Positions 8,734 to 17,052 of a DNA stretch of 20,000 nt are shown here, one piece after another. The position numbers and the translations under genes were made by a program. Source of the DNA: Prorocentrum cordatum (taxonomy: Eukaryota; Sar; Dinophyceae; Prorocentrales; Prorocentraceae); contig CAUYUJ010002745.1 in NCBI GenBank assembly GCA_963575745.1, forward strand, positions 60,773-80,772. Direction: 5' to 3'. How positions within the stretch are numbered: position 1 is the stretch's first letter; every line of letters starts with the position of its first letter. The notes under the pieces were generated by a model. That model was not told where the DNA came from, ran no database searches, and worked only from the letters and a program-made list of their open reading frames with translations.

Positions 8734-9018
8734 ACCCAAACGCCCTAACACTCTAACACCCTAACACCCTGACACCCTCACACCCTAACGCCCTAACACC
8801 CTAACGCCCGAACGCCCTAACGCTCTGACAACCGAGCACCCGAGCACCCTAACACCATTACATCCGAACACCCTAACACCTCACACCCTAACACCCTGAC
8901 ACCCCAACACCCTAACACCCTAACACCCTAACACCCCAACGCCCTAACAGTCTAACACCCTAGCGCCCTAACATAGTATCACCCAAACACCCTAACACCC
9001 TCACACCCGAACACCGAG
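8734..9018. repeat. 8-bp telomere-like array, CCCTAACA (TGTTAGGG on the other strand)
   Basis: About 35 tandem octamers of consensus CCCTAACA occur, with variants CCCTAACG, CCCTGACA, CCCTCACA, CCCGAACA and CCCCAACA. The array starts directly at the end of the 72-bp array, whose units contain CCCTAACG. The word ACCGAGCGG is found at both edges (8711-8719 and 9013-9021). It resembles a telomere repeat but has an 8-base unit. Confidence 0.92.
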
Positions 9019-9057
9019 CGGAAACGTCGCGGCGGAATTTGCACTGCCCGTCCATTG

Positions 9058-9190
9058 GGTTCCGCCGAGCACAGTTCCGCCGAAGCCCGGTTCCGCCGAG
9101 GCCCGGTTTGGCCGAGGCCCGGTTCCGCCGAGGCCCGGTTCCGCCGAGGCCAGGTTCCGGCGAAGCCCGGTTCCGCCAGGAGAGCGCCCC
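9058..9190. repeat. 16-bp tandem repeat, about 8 units
   Basis: The unit is GGTTCCGCCGAGGCCC, with variants such as GGTTTGGCCGAGGCCC and GGTTCCGGCGAAGCCC. It follows the octamer array after about 40 bases. The period is not a multiple of three, so frames through it change. Confidence 0.9.
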
Positions 9191-9300
9191 CGCATGTGAA
9201 AGCACGACGGCGGAACAGGGCCGGGCGGAACAGGGCGGGTTCCCACACTCCGCCGAGGCGCAGAGCCAGAAGCAAGGTGCGAGGAGGAGGAGGAGGAGGA

Positions 9301-9804
9301 AGCCCAAAGACCAAGTCGGATAGCTTTTCGAAGGGCAGTGCCGATACCACCCCCCAGTCGGGTCAGCGCCGCTCAGCCCCTGTGAATTCACCAGGCGCAG
9401 ACGTCCTGGCAGCAGACTTGGGTTCAATGTTCGAACAGGACGGCCTCGGGGGAGGTCGGGTCGACGCGCCCAGTGAGACGAGGACAACTGAGGCAGAGGA
9501 GGCAAGGAAGGCTGAGGAGGCAGAGGCGGCCAGGACAAATCAGGCTGAGGAGACTAAGACGGCCACGGAGGCTGAGGAGCTGCGCGACGTCCGCTACGAG
9601 TGTCCACGAGACCACGTGGTTCCAAGCTCCGATGACGAGCCCTCGGCGCAGCTTCGCCAGGCCCGCGCCGCTGCGTCTATACATATATCCCTGCCACTGC
9701 TCCCGTCCACGCCCAGAATAGCGCGCGTTCGATCCTCTCGTGCACTCTTATCCCCTAGCATTGTCCTATGTTGTACCTCGCTGTGCGACAGGAGAAAGCG
9801 GTGA
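9301..9804 (+). CDS. Partial gene or exon, Glu/Ala-rich hypothetical protein
   Basis: I do not recognise this product. The frame is open from within the 16-bp array to TGA 9802-9804; the coding-like part starts near 9301. It encodes S-P-K-T-K-S-D-S-F-S-K-G-S-A-D-T, then an acidic helix-prone region (T-E-A-E-E-A-R-K-A-E-E-A-E-A-A-R, about 9490-9580) and R-D-V-R-Y-E-C-P-R-D-H-V-V-P-S-S-D-D-E-P up to about 9645. Codons there end mostly in G or C with GAG and AAG preferred. After about 9670 the translation becomes Ser/Leu-rich and may be intron or UTR. No start codon can be defined. It may belong to the same gene as the broken frame beginning at 10097, but the 42-bp palindrome lies between them. 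Confidence 0.35.
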   Translation, partial: SPKTKSDSFSKGSADTTPQSGQRRSAPVNSPGADVLAADLGSMFEQDGLGGGRVDAPSETRTTEAEEARKAEEAEAARTNQAEETKTATEAEELRDVRYECPRDHVVPSSDDEPSAQLRQARAAASIHISLPLLPSTPRIARVRSSRALLSPSIVLCCTSLCDRRKR

Positions 9805-9948
9805 GCATACGCTGAAGGATGGTCAGGAGAAGACACTGCGTGGACTACAGAGTAAGAACAGGCATGGAAAAAAACAAACCCGTGGGACGGGGCGACTTAG
9901 CGATGGAGGGATGGCTCGAGTGGAATGGTGTGGGAGGAAGCGGAATCT

Positions 9949-9990
9949 AACTTCTACGCAATTTCTACGCGTAGAAATTGCGTAGAAGTT
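9949..9990. repeat. Perfect 42-bp palindrome
   Basis: The arms at 9949-9969 and 9970-9990 are exact reverse complements with no spacer, centred on CG/CG. Each arm holds a near-duplicated TTCTACGCAA / TTTCTACGCG word. The surrounding 200 bases are otherwise unremarkable. Confidence 0.97.
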
Positions 9991-10096
9991 GCAATGTCGG
10001 GTCGTATGCGCGCGCAGTGTGCAAGTAGCAAATTGCAGCACACATGGAAGTTGATGTGAGCAGTTGAGAACATGGTTCGCGCACTCGCATTCTTGC

Positions 10097-12280
10097 ATGG
10101 CCGAAGACTCGCGCGAAGTGCCAGTGATGAAGCAGCCGTGGAGCGAGGCGCCTGGTGTCCGTGCAAATGGGCCTCCCGCCCAAACCTCAGCGCCCTCGTC
10201 GATTGGATCCGCCCCCCTGGGGGACCACCGCTCGATGGGCATCGTCAACGCAAAGCGCGAGCCGATCGGGGAGGCCAGCCCGATGTTCTCGAACCCCCAT
10301 CCCGAGAGCAACGAGGAGCTGATCCATGCCATCGACACCGACGGAGGGGCCATCAATGACGAGCTGTAGGTCAACCCCGACCCAGACGAGCGCACCATGG
10401 AACACATGAACGTGAGGATGAGCCAATTCTTCCAGGCAGGGCTCGCGCAGAAGTTGACGGAGTTGAACAAGGCCGACCCAAACTTCGACTACGACGACTT
10501 GAATACGACGACGAATGACTTGGATGGCCCCAGTGCTAAGGACAAGGAAGAGAAGACGTTCCATGAGATGGAGAGGGGGAAATTCATGTTCAGCACGGAG
10601 ACCAAGGCAGGGAACCCCGCGTCGGGGCGTTGGAGGCGTGCCCTGGACGCGCCAGAAGGACTGAGGCGTGACTGCGCGAAGCAGAAGGGCTGGTCAAACA
10701 AGCGAAAGTTCAGGCGAGGCTGGCTGATCGGCAAGCACCAGGAGTGGGAGGAGAGCGCGAAGGACATCATCGTGGAAACGAACGAGAGAGACGTCAAGAG
10801 GAAAGGAGAGTACATCACGCTGGTGAGGCTGGCGCGGCTGAAAGGTGGCTGCACATCTGGCATCCGCCTGGCGCTGAAGCACGCTGCTCGGTGGGATCCG
10901 GGCCCGCTGGGACGGCATGGCAGAGACTGCGGAGCACCTGCGCGTCCGCCATCAGCGCATCGAGTCCGGCAAGAGGCGGTGGACGAAGCACAGGGAGTGG
11001 GCGCGCCCAGACTCGGCGGGCCGCGGCAGCGGTGGACAGAGTGCCACGGGCGAGGAGGGAGGCGCCGGCGCGGCGCAGGCGGAGGGAGGCGGCGGCGACG
11101 AGGCACGCGAGGAGCGCGCCGAGGCTGGGAAGAACAAAAAAAATTAGAATACAAAAATATGATAAAAACAAAAAGGAAAAGCACGAGGAACAAAAAAAGG
11201 AGGTTGGCGATAAGAAAGAACCTAATTCGGGCCATCATGATGATGAGGCCTCTGTGGATGAGGGCAAGAAGCGCAAGGAGGACGGCGAGGATGTGAATGT
11301 CGATGGGACGAAGGACGAGAAACAGAAGGGTGATGGTGGCCAGGAGGATGGTCCGCCTACGTCCGAAACCGAACAGGTGAGGAAAGAGACGCCTGAGTTC
11401 GTGACCAACTTTAAGAAGCTGAAGGACAGCTACGACTGGTGCATGGTGCAGAGCGCCAAGCTCGACAGGCTCATCAAGCTCGATGACGGATGGACGGGCG
11501 GTGGACTGATGCGCGAGAGCATGGACGCGGCCATGCGCGAGGCGACGCGGAGCGGGGTCATGCTGACGACGACGCCAACGACGCTGGGGATGGGGAGGAC
11601 GGGGAAGGCGATGCGGCGATACGAGGAGATATGAGAGGTGACGCAAGTACGGAGGACGAGCGCGAATATGCTGGGAGGCGGGGAGTGGGGGCATGCCGTC
11701 CCCAGTCCTTGAGGTGGCCGACGAGTGCCAGGAGCACGGCCTCTCGTCGCTGACGACGATCGACCCCGCGAAGTACAAAAAAAGCAGGTTGGGGCTGCTT
11801 GATTTGCGCGTGCGCCCGTCTGGCAGCGCGCGTGCGCACGCCCCGTGTGGTGTGCTGATGTTCATGCAGTGCATCGTTCGTTGCTTGTTCTGTTGTGCGT
11901 GCGAGCTTGGAGTGCCAGCGAGTCGACTTGCGATGGTCCGACCGCTCGACGATCCGGATGGCGACGAGGGGCTCGGACATTGGACTGCCAGGTGCGAGTT
12001 TAGCGCCGACGTTTCGACGTGAGCGCGACGCCAGGTGAGCGTCAATGCATGCGACTCCGAGAACCAGCTGGCGAAACGCGCGCTGACCACGAACGCGAAA
12101 ACCCTGGCGTCCGAGATTTGTATCCCGAGGGACGAGAAGCATCAGAGGATGCAGCAGCAGGAGCAGAGAAAGAAGGATAAGGAAGGCGGCAGCAGCTCGA
12201 AGAAGATGGCCACGGCGGCGAAGGCGAAGGCAAAGAGGGGCAAGAAGAAGGCCCAGAAGGAGGCATCTGACTCCGGTTAG
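10097..12280 (+). pseudogene. Broken copy of a dispersed dinoflagellate hypothetical gene family
   Basis: The frame from ATG 10097 meets a TAG at 10367-10369 (just after A-I-N-D-E-L) and continues in the same frame with V-N-P-D-P-D-E-R-T-M-E-H-M-N-V. It stays coding-like to about 10890, including R-K-G-E-Y-I-T-L-V-R-L-A-R-L-K-G-G. It then moves to the next frame (M-A-E-T-A-E-H-L-R-V-R-H-Q-R-I-E-S-G-K, from 10917) and again at the A8 run 11136-11143. The third frame holds a Lys/Glu/Asp-rich linker (about 11150-11350) and then F-V-T-N-F-K-K-L-K-D-S-Y-D-W-C-M (about 11398-11445), and stops at 11634. Frame 11693-12022 has E-C-Q-E-H-G-L-S-S-L-T-T-I-D-P-A-K-Y-K-K. After a TGA at 12020, which could lie in an intron ending at GACGCCAG/G (12034), a Lys-rich tail runs to TAG 12278-12280. 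The order Gly-Gly block, basic block, linker and helical domain recalls a multicopy dinoflagellate family of unknown function; this is from memory. Decay, introns and assembly indels are all possible. Confidence 0.45.
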
Positions 12281-12501
12281 ATTCCCATTGTGCTTTCGAG
12301 ATTGCATGGGGGATGGGGCTTCGAACTTGGGGGGAGGGCGATGTGGGGGGGGTGGTTTCCCAATGTCCGACTGCCTCATCCCTAATTCTCTCATTCAGTC
12401 CCGTCGCCGACGCCGTCGGGCAACGGACTGCTTACAGGTGGCGCAACGGTTGCTTGGTGTTACCCCCCCCTGCTAGCAGAACTAAGGTCGAACGCGCCAT
12501 C
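12281..12501. other. 3' flank with no recognised feature
   Basis: Short G-rich runs (about 12328-12353) and a C run near 12464 are present. No gene or clear polyadenylation signal is seen. Confidence 0.4.
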
Positions 12502-12710
12502 GGTTGGAAAGTGGATCCAGCCAGAAAGTGGATCCAGTCAGAAAGTGGATCCAGCCAGAGAGTTGATCCAGCCAAGCACAGATCCCGCCCGCCATGGAGC
12601 CAGCCCGCGGGGCCCACGATGCTGGATCCAACGCGCTGAATCCTGAGCGGGGCAGGTTCCACCATGACTGGATCCACTTCCTGGCTGAACTGAGCTGGCT
12701 GGATCCAACC
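12502..12710. repeat. GGATCC fold-back: tandem 17-mers facing inverted copies
   Basis: Four units of AAAGTGGATCCAGCCAG or close variants lie at 12508-12576. Inverted counterparts lie at about 12665-12710 (GACTGGATCCACTTCCTGG and CTGGCTGGATCCAACC). The outermost GGTTGG at 12502 pairs with CCAACC at 12705-12710. A spacer of about 90 bp separates the arms. It may be a foldback-type non-autonomous element. Confidence 0.7.
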
Positions 12711-12917
12711 GCGGCGGGATATCGACCAGCGCCTCGGCGATCGCGCGAGAGAAATCATGCTGGGGACCGTTCCGGACACGGGAAACACGTTTAGGCAGTG
12801 TTGTTTTAAGAAATTTAGACGGACCCGGGGAGACGGAACCCCGCCGCATACATTACGTACATATGTCGTATTTACTTGGACAGCAATAGCACCGCATAAA
12901 TGTTCAAACACGATATG

Positions 12918-12990
12918 TGCATGCATATATATATATATATACATATATGTGTATATGTATACACATCCATACATACATATACATATGAAA
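12918..12990. repeat. AT-rich (TA)n / CATA microsatellite
   Basis: A TATA run at about 12926-12942 continues into ATACATATAT and CATACATA words to about 12986. This is the most AT-rich stretch in an otherwise GC-rich window. Confidence 0.85.
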
Positions 12991-13039
12991 GACTCACTTC
13001 TTGCTGCACAACGTGCACGGGCACGGGACAAGCAGAGGG

Positions 13040-13690
13040 GAAGGGGTCGGTCGGAATAAGACAAGGGGGGGGGGGCACGGAGGACGAACGGGCGGGGGCA
13101 CGGTCGGTTGAAAGAAGCCAGGGGGGAAGGGCAAAAGGGCCACGGGGCGGGGACAGGGCACGGGACAGGGAGGGGGGAGAGGACACGGCCGGTCGGAAGA
13201 GGCCAGGGCGGGGGCGAGGGGGGAGGGAAATGGGGAGGGGAGGGGGGGCGGGGGAGGGGAGGCCGGTCGGTCGGATAAGACAAGGGGGGCACCGGAAGGG
13301 GCACGGCCGGTCGGAAAAAGCTGGGGGGGGCGGCGGAGTACGGCGGGGGGCGGGGCACGGTCACGGTCGGTCGGAATAAAGAAGGGGGTGCGAGGGGGGG
13401 GGAGGAAAAAGAGCCACGGGGCGTGGAGAGGGCACGGGACAGGGAGGGGGGAGGGGACACGGATGGTCGAAACAAGCCAGGGGGGGGCGAGGGGGGGGGA
13501 AACGGGGAGGGGGGGGCGGAAAGAGGAGGGGGGCACGGTCGGTCGGAATAAGACGGGGGGGGGCCACGGGACGGGCAAAGGGGAGGGGGCACGGTAGGTC
13601 GGAATAAGCTGGGGGGAGGGGGCACGGAGGACAGGGGGGTGGGGCACGGTCGGTTGGAATAAACCGGGGGGGGGGGGGCTCGTGGGGGGA
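13040..13690. repeat. G-rich degenerate minisatellite, about 10 units
   Basis: The core CACGGTCGGTCGGAATAAG recurs near 13045, 13102, 13188, 13266, 13306, 13364, 13460, 13538, 13592 and 13647. The copies are separated by 44-96 bp of G runs. Nearly all guanines are on the plus strand, so the strand bias is strong and G-quadruplexes are likely. Related words (CACGGATGGTCGCA, ACACGGTTGGTCGAAATAA) occur beyond the array near 13747 and 14283. The long Pro-rich frame on the minus strand is a by-product of the G runs. Confidence 0.85.
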
Positions 13691-13760
13691 GGGCAAAAAA
13701 GGCCACGGGGCGGGGACAGCCTTCGACGCGTCGACACGCACACCAACACGGATGGTCGCA

Positions 13761-13853
13761 GCAGCGCGCAGACAGCAGACATCCCAACACGCGGGCCAGC
13801 AGACGCAGAGAGGACACACCCAGGCGTTCACATTACAGGACACATGTCTTCGC
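13761..13853. repeat. 93-bp repeat family, copy A (interrupted by an insertion on its right)
   Basis: It starts GCAGCGCGCAGACAGCAGAC and ends CATGTCTTCGC. It aligns without gaps to 14041-14133 with 7 differences by eye. In the other copies the tail CCAGGGCACGTCCAGCAC follows within a few bases. Here the tail appears only after the 123-bp inverted-repeat element, at about 13980. Confidence 0.85.
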
Positions 13854-13976
13854 GAAGGATTGCAAAAAAACCCAGGATTGCAAAAAAACCCGAAGGATTG
13901 CAAAAAAAACAAGGGTTTTTTTGCAATCCAAAACCAAGGGTTTTTTGCAATCCAGGGTTTTTGTTTGCAATCCTTC
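13854..13976. mobile_element. 123-bp inverted-repeat insertion made of six GGATTGCAAAAAAACCC units
   Basis: It begins GAAGGATTGCAAAAAAACCC and ends with the inverse ending GCAATCCTTC, giving terminal inverted repeats of about 20 bp. Three units of GGATTGCAAAAAAACCC face three of GGGTTTTTTGCAATCC. It interrupts a repeat unit whose two sibling copies (near 14134 and 14257) have no such insert, so empty sites exist in the same window. No transposase is present. The target duplication is unclear. A MITE or a hairpin formed by replication slippage are the alternatives. Confidence 0.6.
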
Positions 13977-14040
13977 ATTCCAGGGCACGTCGAGCACATT
14001 CCAGGCACGCATTCCAGCAGCGGAGAGCGGAGACATCGGA

Positions 14041-14133
14041 GCAGCGCGCAGACAGCAGACATCCCAGCACGCAGGCCAGCAGACGGAGACAGGACACACC
14101 CAGGCGTTCACACTCCAGGACGCATGTCTTCGC
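14041..14133. repeat. 93-bp repeat family, copy B
   Basis: This copy lies 280 bp from copy A and has the same length. It is followed directly by TCGTCCCAGGGCACGTCCAG, which preserves the uninterrupted arrangement. Confidence 0.85.
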
Positions 14134-14200
14134 TCGTCCCAGGGCACGTCCAGCACACTCCAGGCACGCATTCCAGTCCAGCACATTCCGGGCACTCCTT

Positions 14201-14290
14201 CCAGCAGACGGAGACAGGACACGCACCGGCGTTCAGTCCAGGACACATCTCTTCGCACATCCCAGGGCACGTCCAGCACATTCCAGACAC
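14201..14290. repeat. 93-bp repeat family, copy C (truncated)
   Basis: Only the right half of the unit (from CCAGCAGACGGAGACAGGAC) plus the tail CCCAGGGCACGTCCAGCAC is present. The end meets ACACGGTTGGTCGAAATAA, a word related to the G-rich minisatellite core. Confidence 0.75.
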
Positions 14291-14370
14291 GGTTGGTCGA
14301 AATAATGCAGTGCGAGATCACACCGGTAGGTATGATGAAAATTGTTAGCTTCTCGCCTTCTCGCTTCCGA

Positions 14371-14700
14371 TGGGCCTCTTGGCCCTCAAGATGGCCCCAA
14401 GATGGCCCAAGAGAGCCCCGAGAGGGGCCCAAGGCAGCCCCAAGAAGGCCCCAAGAGCGTCTAAGAGATGCCCAAGAGCGGCCCAAGAGGGCCCGAGACC
14501 ACCTTGGAGCCGCCGACGGGGGGATGGGAATGTCTGACCCCCCCCCTTCTTTGATCGATCTCCTCCACAATGGCCCCAAGAAAGCCCAAAGGGGCTCCCA
14601 GCATCACCAAAGAGGCGCTCAGCATCACCAGGGAGGCCCCCAAGAAGCCCCTACGAGAGACCAAAGAGGCTCCTCCGAGGAATCAAAGACGCTACAAGAA
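14371..14700 (+). repeat. Dispersed GATGGCCC-rich element, copy 2
   Basis: Degenerate short units on CAAGATGGCCC / CAAGAGGGCCC precede and follow a head GTCTGACCCCCCCCCTTC with GATCGATC (about 14531-14560). The part after the head (ATGGCCCCAAGAAAGCCC) gives a short Lys/Pro-rich open frame that I do not consider a gene. It is the partner of 241-470. Confidence 0.5.
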
Positions 14701-14712
14701 GCAGCAAGGATC

Positions 14713-14850
14713 ACCCAAATCTCTCCTCCTCCTCCTTTTCCTCCTCCTCCTCCTCCTCCTCCTCCTCCTGCACCTTCTCCTCCCCCTCCTCCTCCTCCTC
14801 CTCCTCCTCCTCCTCCTCCTCCTCCTCCTCCTCCTCTTCCTCCTTGTTCT
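14713..14850. repeat. (CCT)n tract 1
   Basis: A nearly pure CCT run with a few interruptions (TTTT near 14735, GCACCTT near 14769). It is followed by GGGCCAATAC and AAAACCCGTTCGCAAAA. Confidence 0.95.
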
Positions 14851-14937
14851 CCTTTCGCGTTCGGGCCAATACAAGTTCTACGATGTTCAAAACCCGTTCG
14901 CAAAAAAAACACATCCAGGGCAAAATGCAACCTCATC

Positions 14938-15010
14938 CTCCCCCTCCCACGTCCTCCTCCTCCTCCTCCTCCTCCTCCTCCTCCTCCTCCTCCTCCTCCT
15001 CCTCCTCATC
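14938..15010. repeat. (CCT)n tract 2
   Basis: A second CCT run, followed by GGGGCAATCT and GAACCCGTTCGGAAAA. Its right flank resembles the right flank of tract 1, so tract plus flank may have been duplicated. Confidence 0.95.
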
Positions 15011-15207
15011 GTCCGCCTCTCATGCGGGGCAATCTGATCTGCTGTGTTTCTGAACCCGTTCGGAAAAGCATTGGCAGCATGGTGGTGCAGGAGCCCTTTC
15101 CCCGATGGCAAAAGAGTGGCAGGTCACGATCTTTCGCAGGGGGCCCCAAGAGAACTCCCGTGGAGCCCAAACGGCGCCAGGTCAACCTGTTCAACCTACA
15201 TTTGGGC

Positions 15208-15885
15208 GCCCGAATTATCCGGGGTAACTCGGGTCCGGGGTAACTCGGGTTTGGATTCCCGAAACACGATCCCGAGCTAACCCTGACCCGAGTTACCCCT
15301 GATGATGCGGGGCTCTGGACGCCCGAGTTATCCGGGGTAACTCGGGTCCGGGGCAACTCGGGTTCGGATTCCCGAAACACGAACCCGAGCTAACCCTGAC
15401 CCGAGCTACCCCTGATGATGCGGGGCTCTGGACGCCCGAGTCATCCGGGGTAACTCGGGTCCGGGGCAACTCGGGTTCGGATTCCCGAAACACGAACCCG
15501 AGCTAACCCTGACCCGAGCTACCCCTGATGATGCGGGGCTCTGGACGCCCGAGTCATCCGGGGTAACTCGGGTCCGGGGCAACTCGGGTTCGGATTCCCG
15601 AAACACGAACCCGAGCTAACCCTGACCCGAGCTACCCCTGATGATGCGGGGCTCTGGACGCCCGAGTCATCCGGGGTAACTCGGGTCCGGGGCAACTCGG
15701 GTTCGGATTCCCGAAACACGAACCCGAGCTAACCCTGACCCGAGCTACCCCTGATGATGCGGGGCTCTGGACGCCCGAGTTATCCGGGGTAGCTCGGGTC
15801 CGGGGTAACTCGGGTTCGGACTCCCGCAACACGATCCCGAGCTAACCCTGACCCGAGCTACCCCTGATGATTCGGGGCTCTGATA
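15208..15885. repeat. Six-copy 113-bp tandem array, each unit a long hairpin
   Basis: Units start at 15208, 15321, 15434, 15547, 15660 and 15773. In unit 2 the left arm is 15334-15366, the loop 15367-15379 and the right arm 15380-15412; 28 of 33 positions can pair. The arms contain two GTAACTCGGGT-like words facing two ACCCGAGCTA words. The four inner units are almost identical and the outer two are more diverged, as expected from unequal exchange. Confidence 0.95.
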
Positions 15886-17050
15886 CATTGTGACAGAAAG
15901 AAGAAAACCGTGGGCAATTCATCAAATAGAACAAAAAAGTAATCAAGTCGGCAAACGCACAAATATAAATTCGACCTCGGAAAAAATTAACGTCTTTGGG
16001 ATCTCGAGTTCGTTAGCGAAAAACGTGTTATGCAATGTCAGAAAATTCACCGCACTCCCCGCACCCCCGAAGGGCACCCACGGCGGCTGCCGCACTGCGT
16101 GCTTCTACGCTGCCCCCCTTATCCAGGCAAAACTCGCCTGGCGATCGTGTCTTGGCTGGGCTGGTTGGGATACGTTTTTTTGGGTCGGCGGCTCCCAGGC
16201 GAAGGTCAGGAAGCGGGTCGACAACGAACGGGGCGCGATCGAAGCCAATTGGCCGCAGTGGCATATGCACATGCGAGGGACAACATGACCCAAATTGAAC
16301 GCCAGAGGCCGGCGTAGACGTCCCGGCGGTGGGGACACCACGGCGCGGCGACTGGCGGCGAGTCGGCGACGAGAACAAACTGGTTGGGATACTTCTTTTT
16401 TTTACAGCCGCAGGCGGAAGCGCCAGCGGCGGGGGGTCGCGGGCGGGCTACGGCCGCGACTAAATTGCCGAGCGCACGCGGGGGCCGCGGATCAGGCGGC
16501 GGGGGGAAGGGCAGCGCCCAGGGCGGCAGAGCCGACGTGCAATCCAGGGAGTCTGAGACAGCCCCTGGACGGGCATGCAACGGTGCATCCAGGAAGCCTG
16601 AGGACAGGCACCGAGGAGACCAAGCGCAGCCAAAATGGCGCGTGAGGCGTTCCCAGAGTCCAGATGCGAACAGAAAGGAACGTTCCCGAGGACATCGATC
16701 CAGGGAGTCTGGTTGGGATACGCGAAGCGTCAAGAATCCCAGGCTTACGCAAACTGTTTGTATCTCCTGGGGTATCCTCTTTCCCTCGACTTCCCCGATG
16801 CTGCAAATCTGCACGTCCGGAAACGTATAGTTGTGCTTGTGCAGATGTGCTCCTCCTGGCCAACGTGTCCCCAGTTTCTCGCGTCCTCTCGAGGCGCCCT
16901 GCCCCCCCCCCCCCCGTCTGGGCCTCCCTGGGAGAAGGGGGGGGTCACACTGGGCCAGGGCCACCACCGGCAACGCCCGGTGCTGGACCTCTGGGCGCGA
17001 CTTCAACGGGGGCGATCCAAGGGGGGGTAGCGAGGGCTGCAGAAAGGGGA
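15886..17050. other. No recognised gene; scattered small repeats
   Basis: About 15886-16040 is relatively AT-rich single-copy sequence. The word TGGTTGGGATAC occurs at 16162-16173, 16381-16392 and 16710-16721, the first two followed by a T run. ATCCAGGGAGTCTG occurs near 16541 and 16698. Long open frames on both strands are Arg/Gly/Pro-rich and show no domain. C and G runs lie at about 16902-16917 and 16936-16944. Confidence 0.4.
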
Positions 17051-17052
17051 AC

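Noticed and set aside
6739-8751. Very long minus-strand open frame through the 72-bp array
   Set aside because: The period is a multiple of three and the unit has no stop in that frame, so openness is automatic. The product is pure repeat and runs into the 5' region of another gene.
8734-9018. A true chromosome end
   Set aside because: Non-telomeric sequence continues on both sides within the window and the unit is 8 bases, so at most it is an interstitial telomere-like array.
12432-13817. Long Pro-rich minus-strand frame of about 460 residues
   Set aside because: It is produced by C/G runs and the G-rich minisatellite. It shows no codon bias apart from the repeat and no domain.
13921-15243. 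Plus-strand frame of 440 residues with poly-Pro
   Set aside because: It crosses the 123-bp insertion, the 93-bp repeats, the GATGGCCC element and both CCT tracts. No single gene would be expected to do this.
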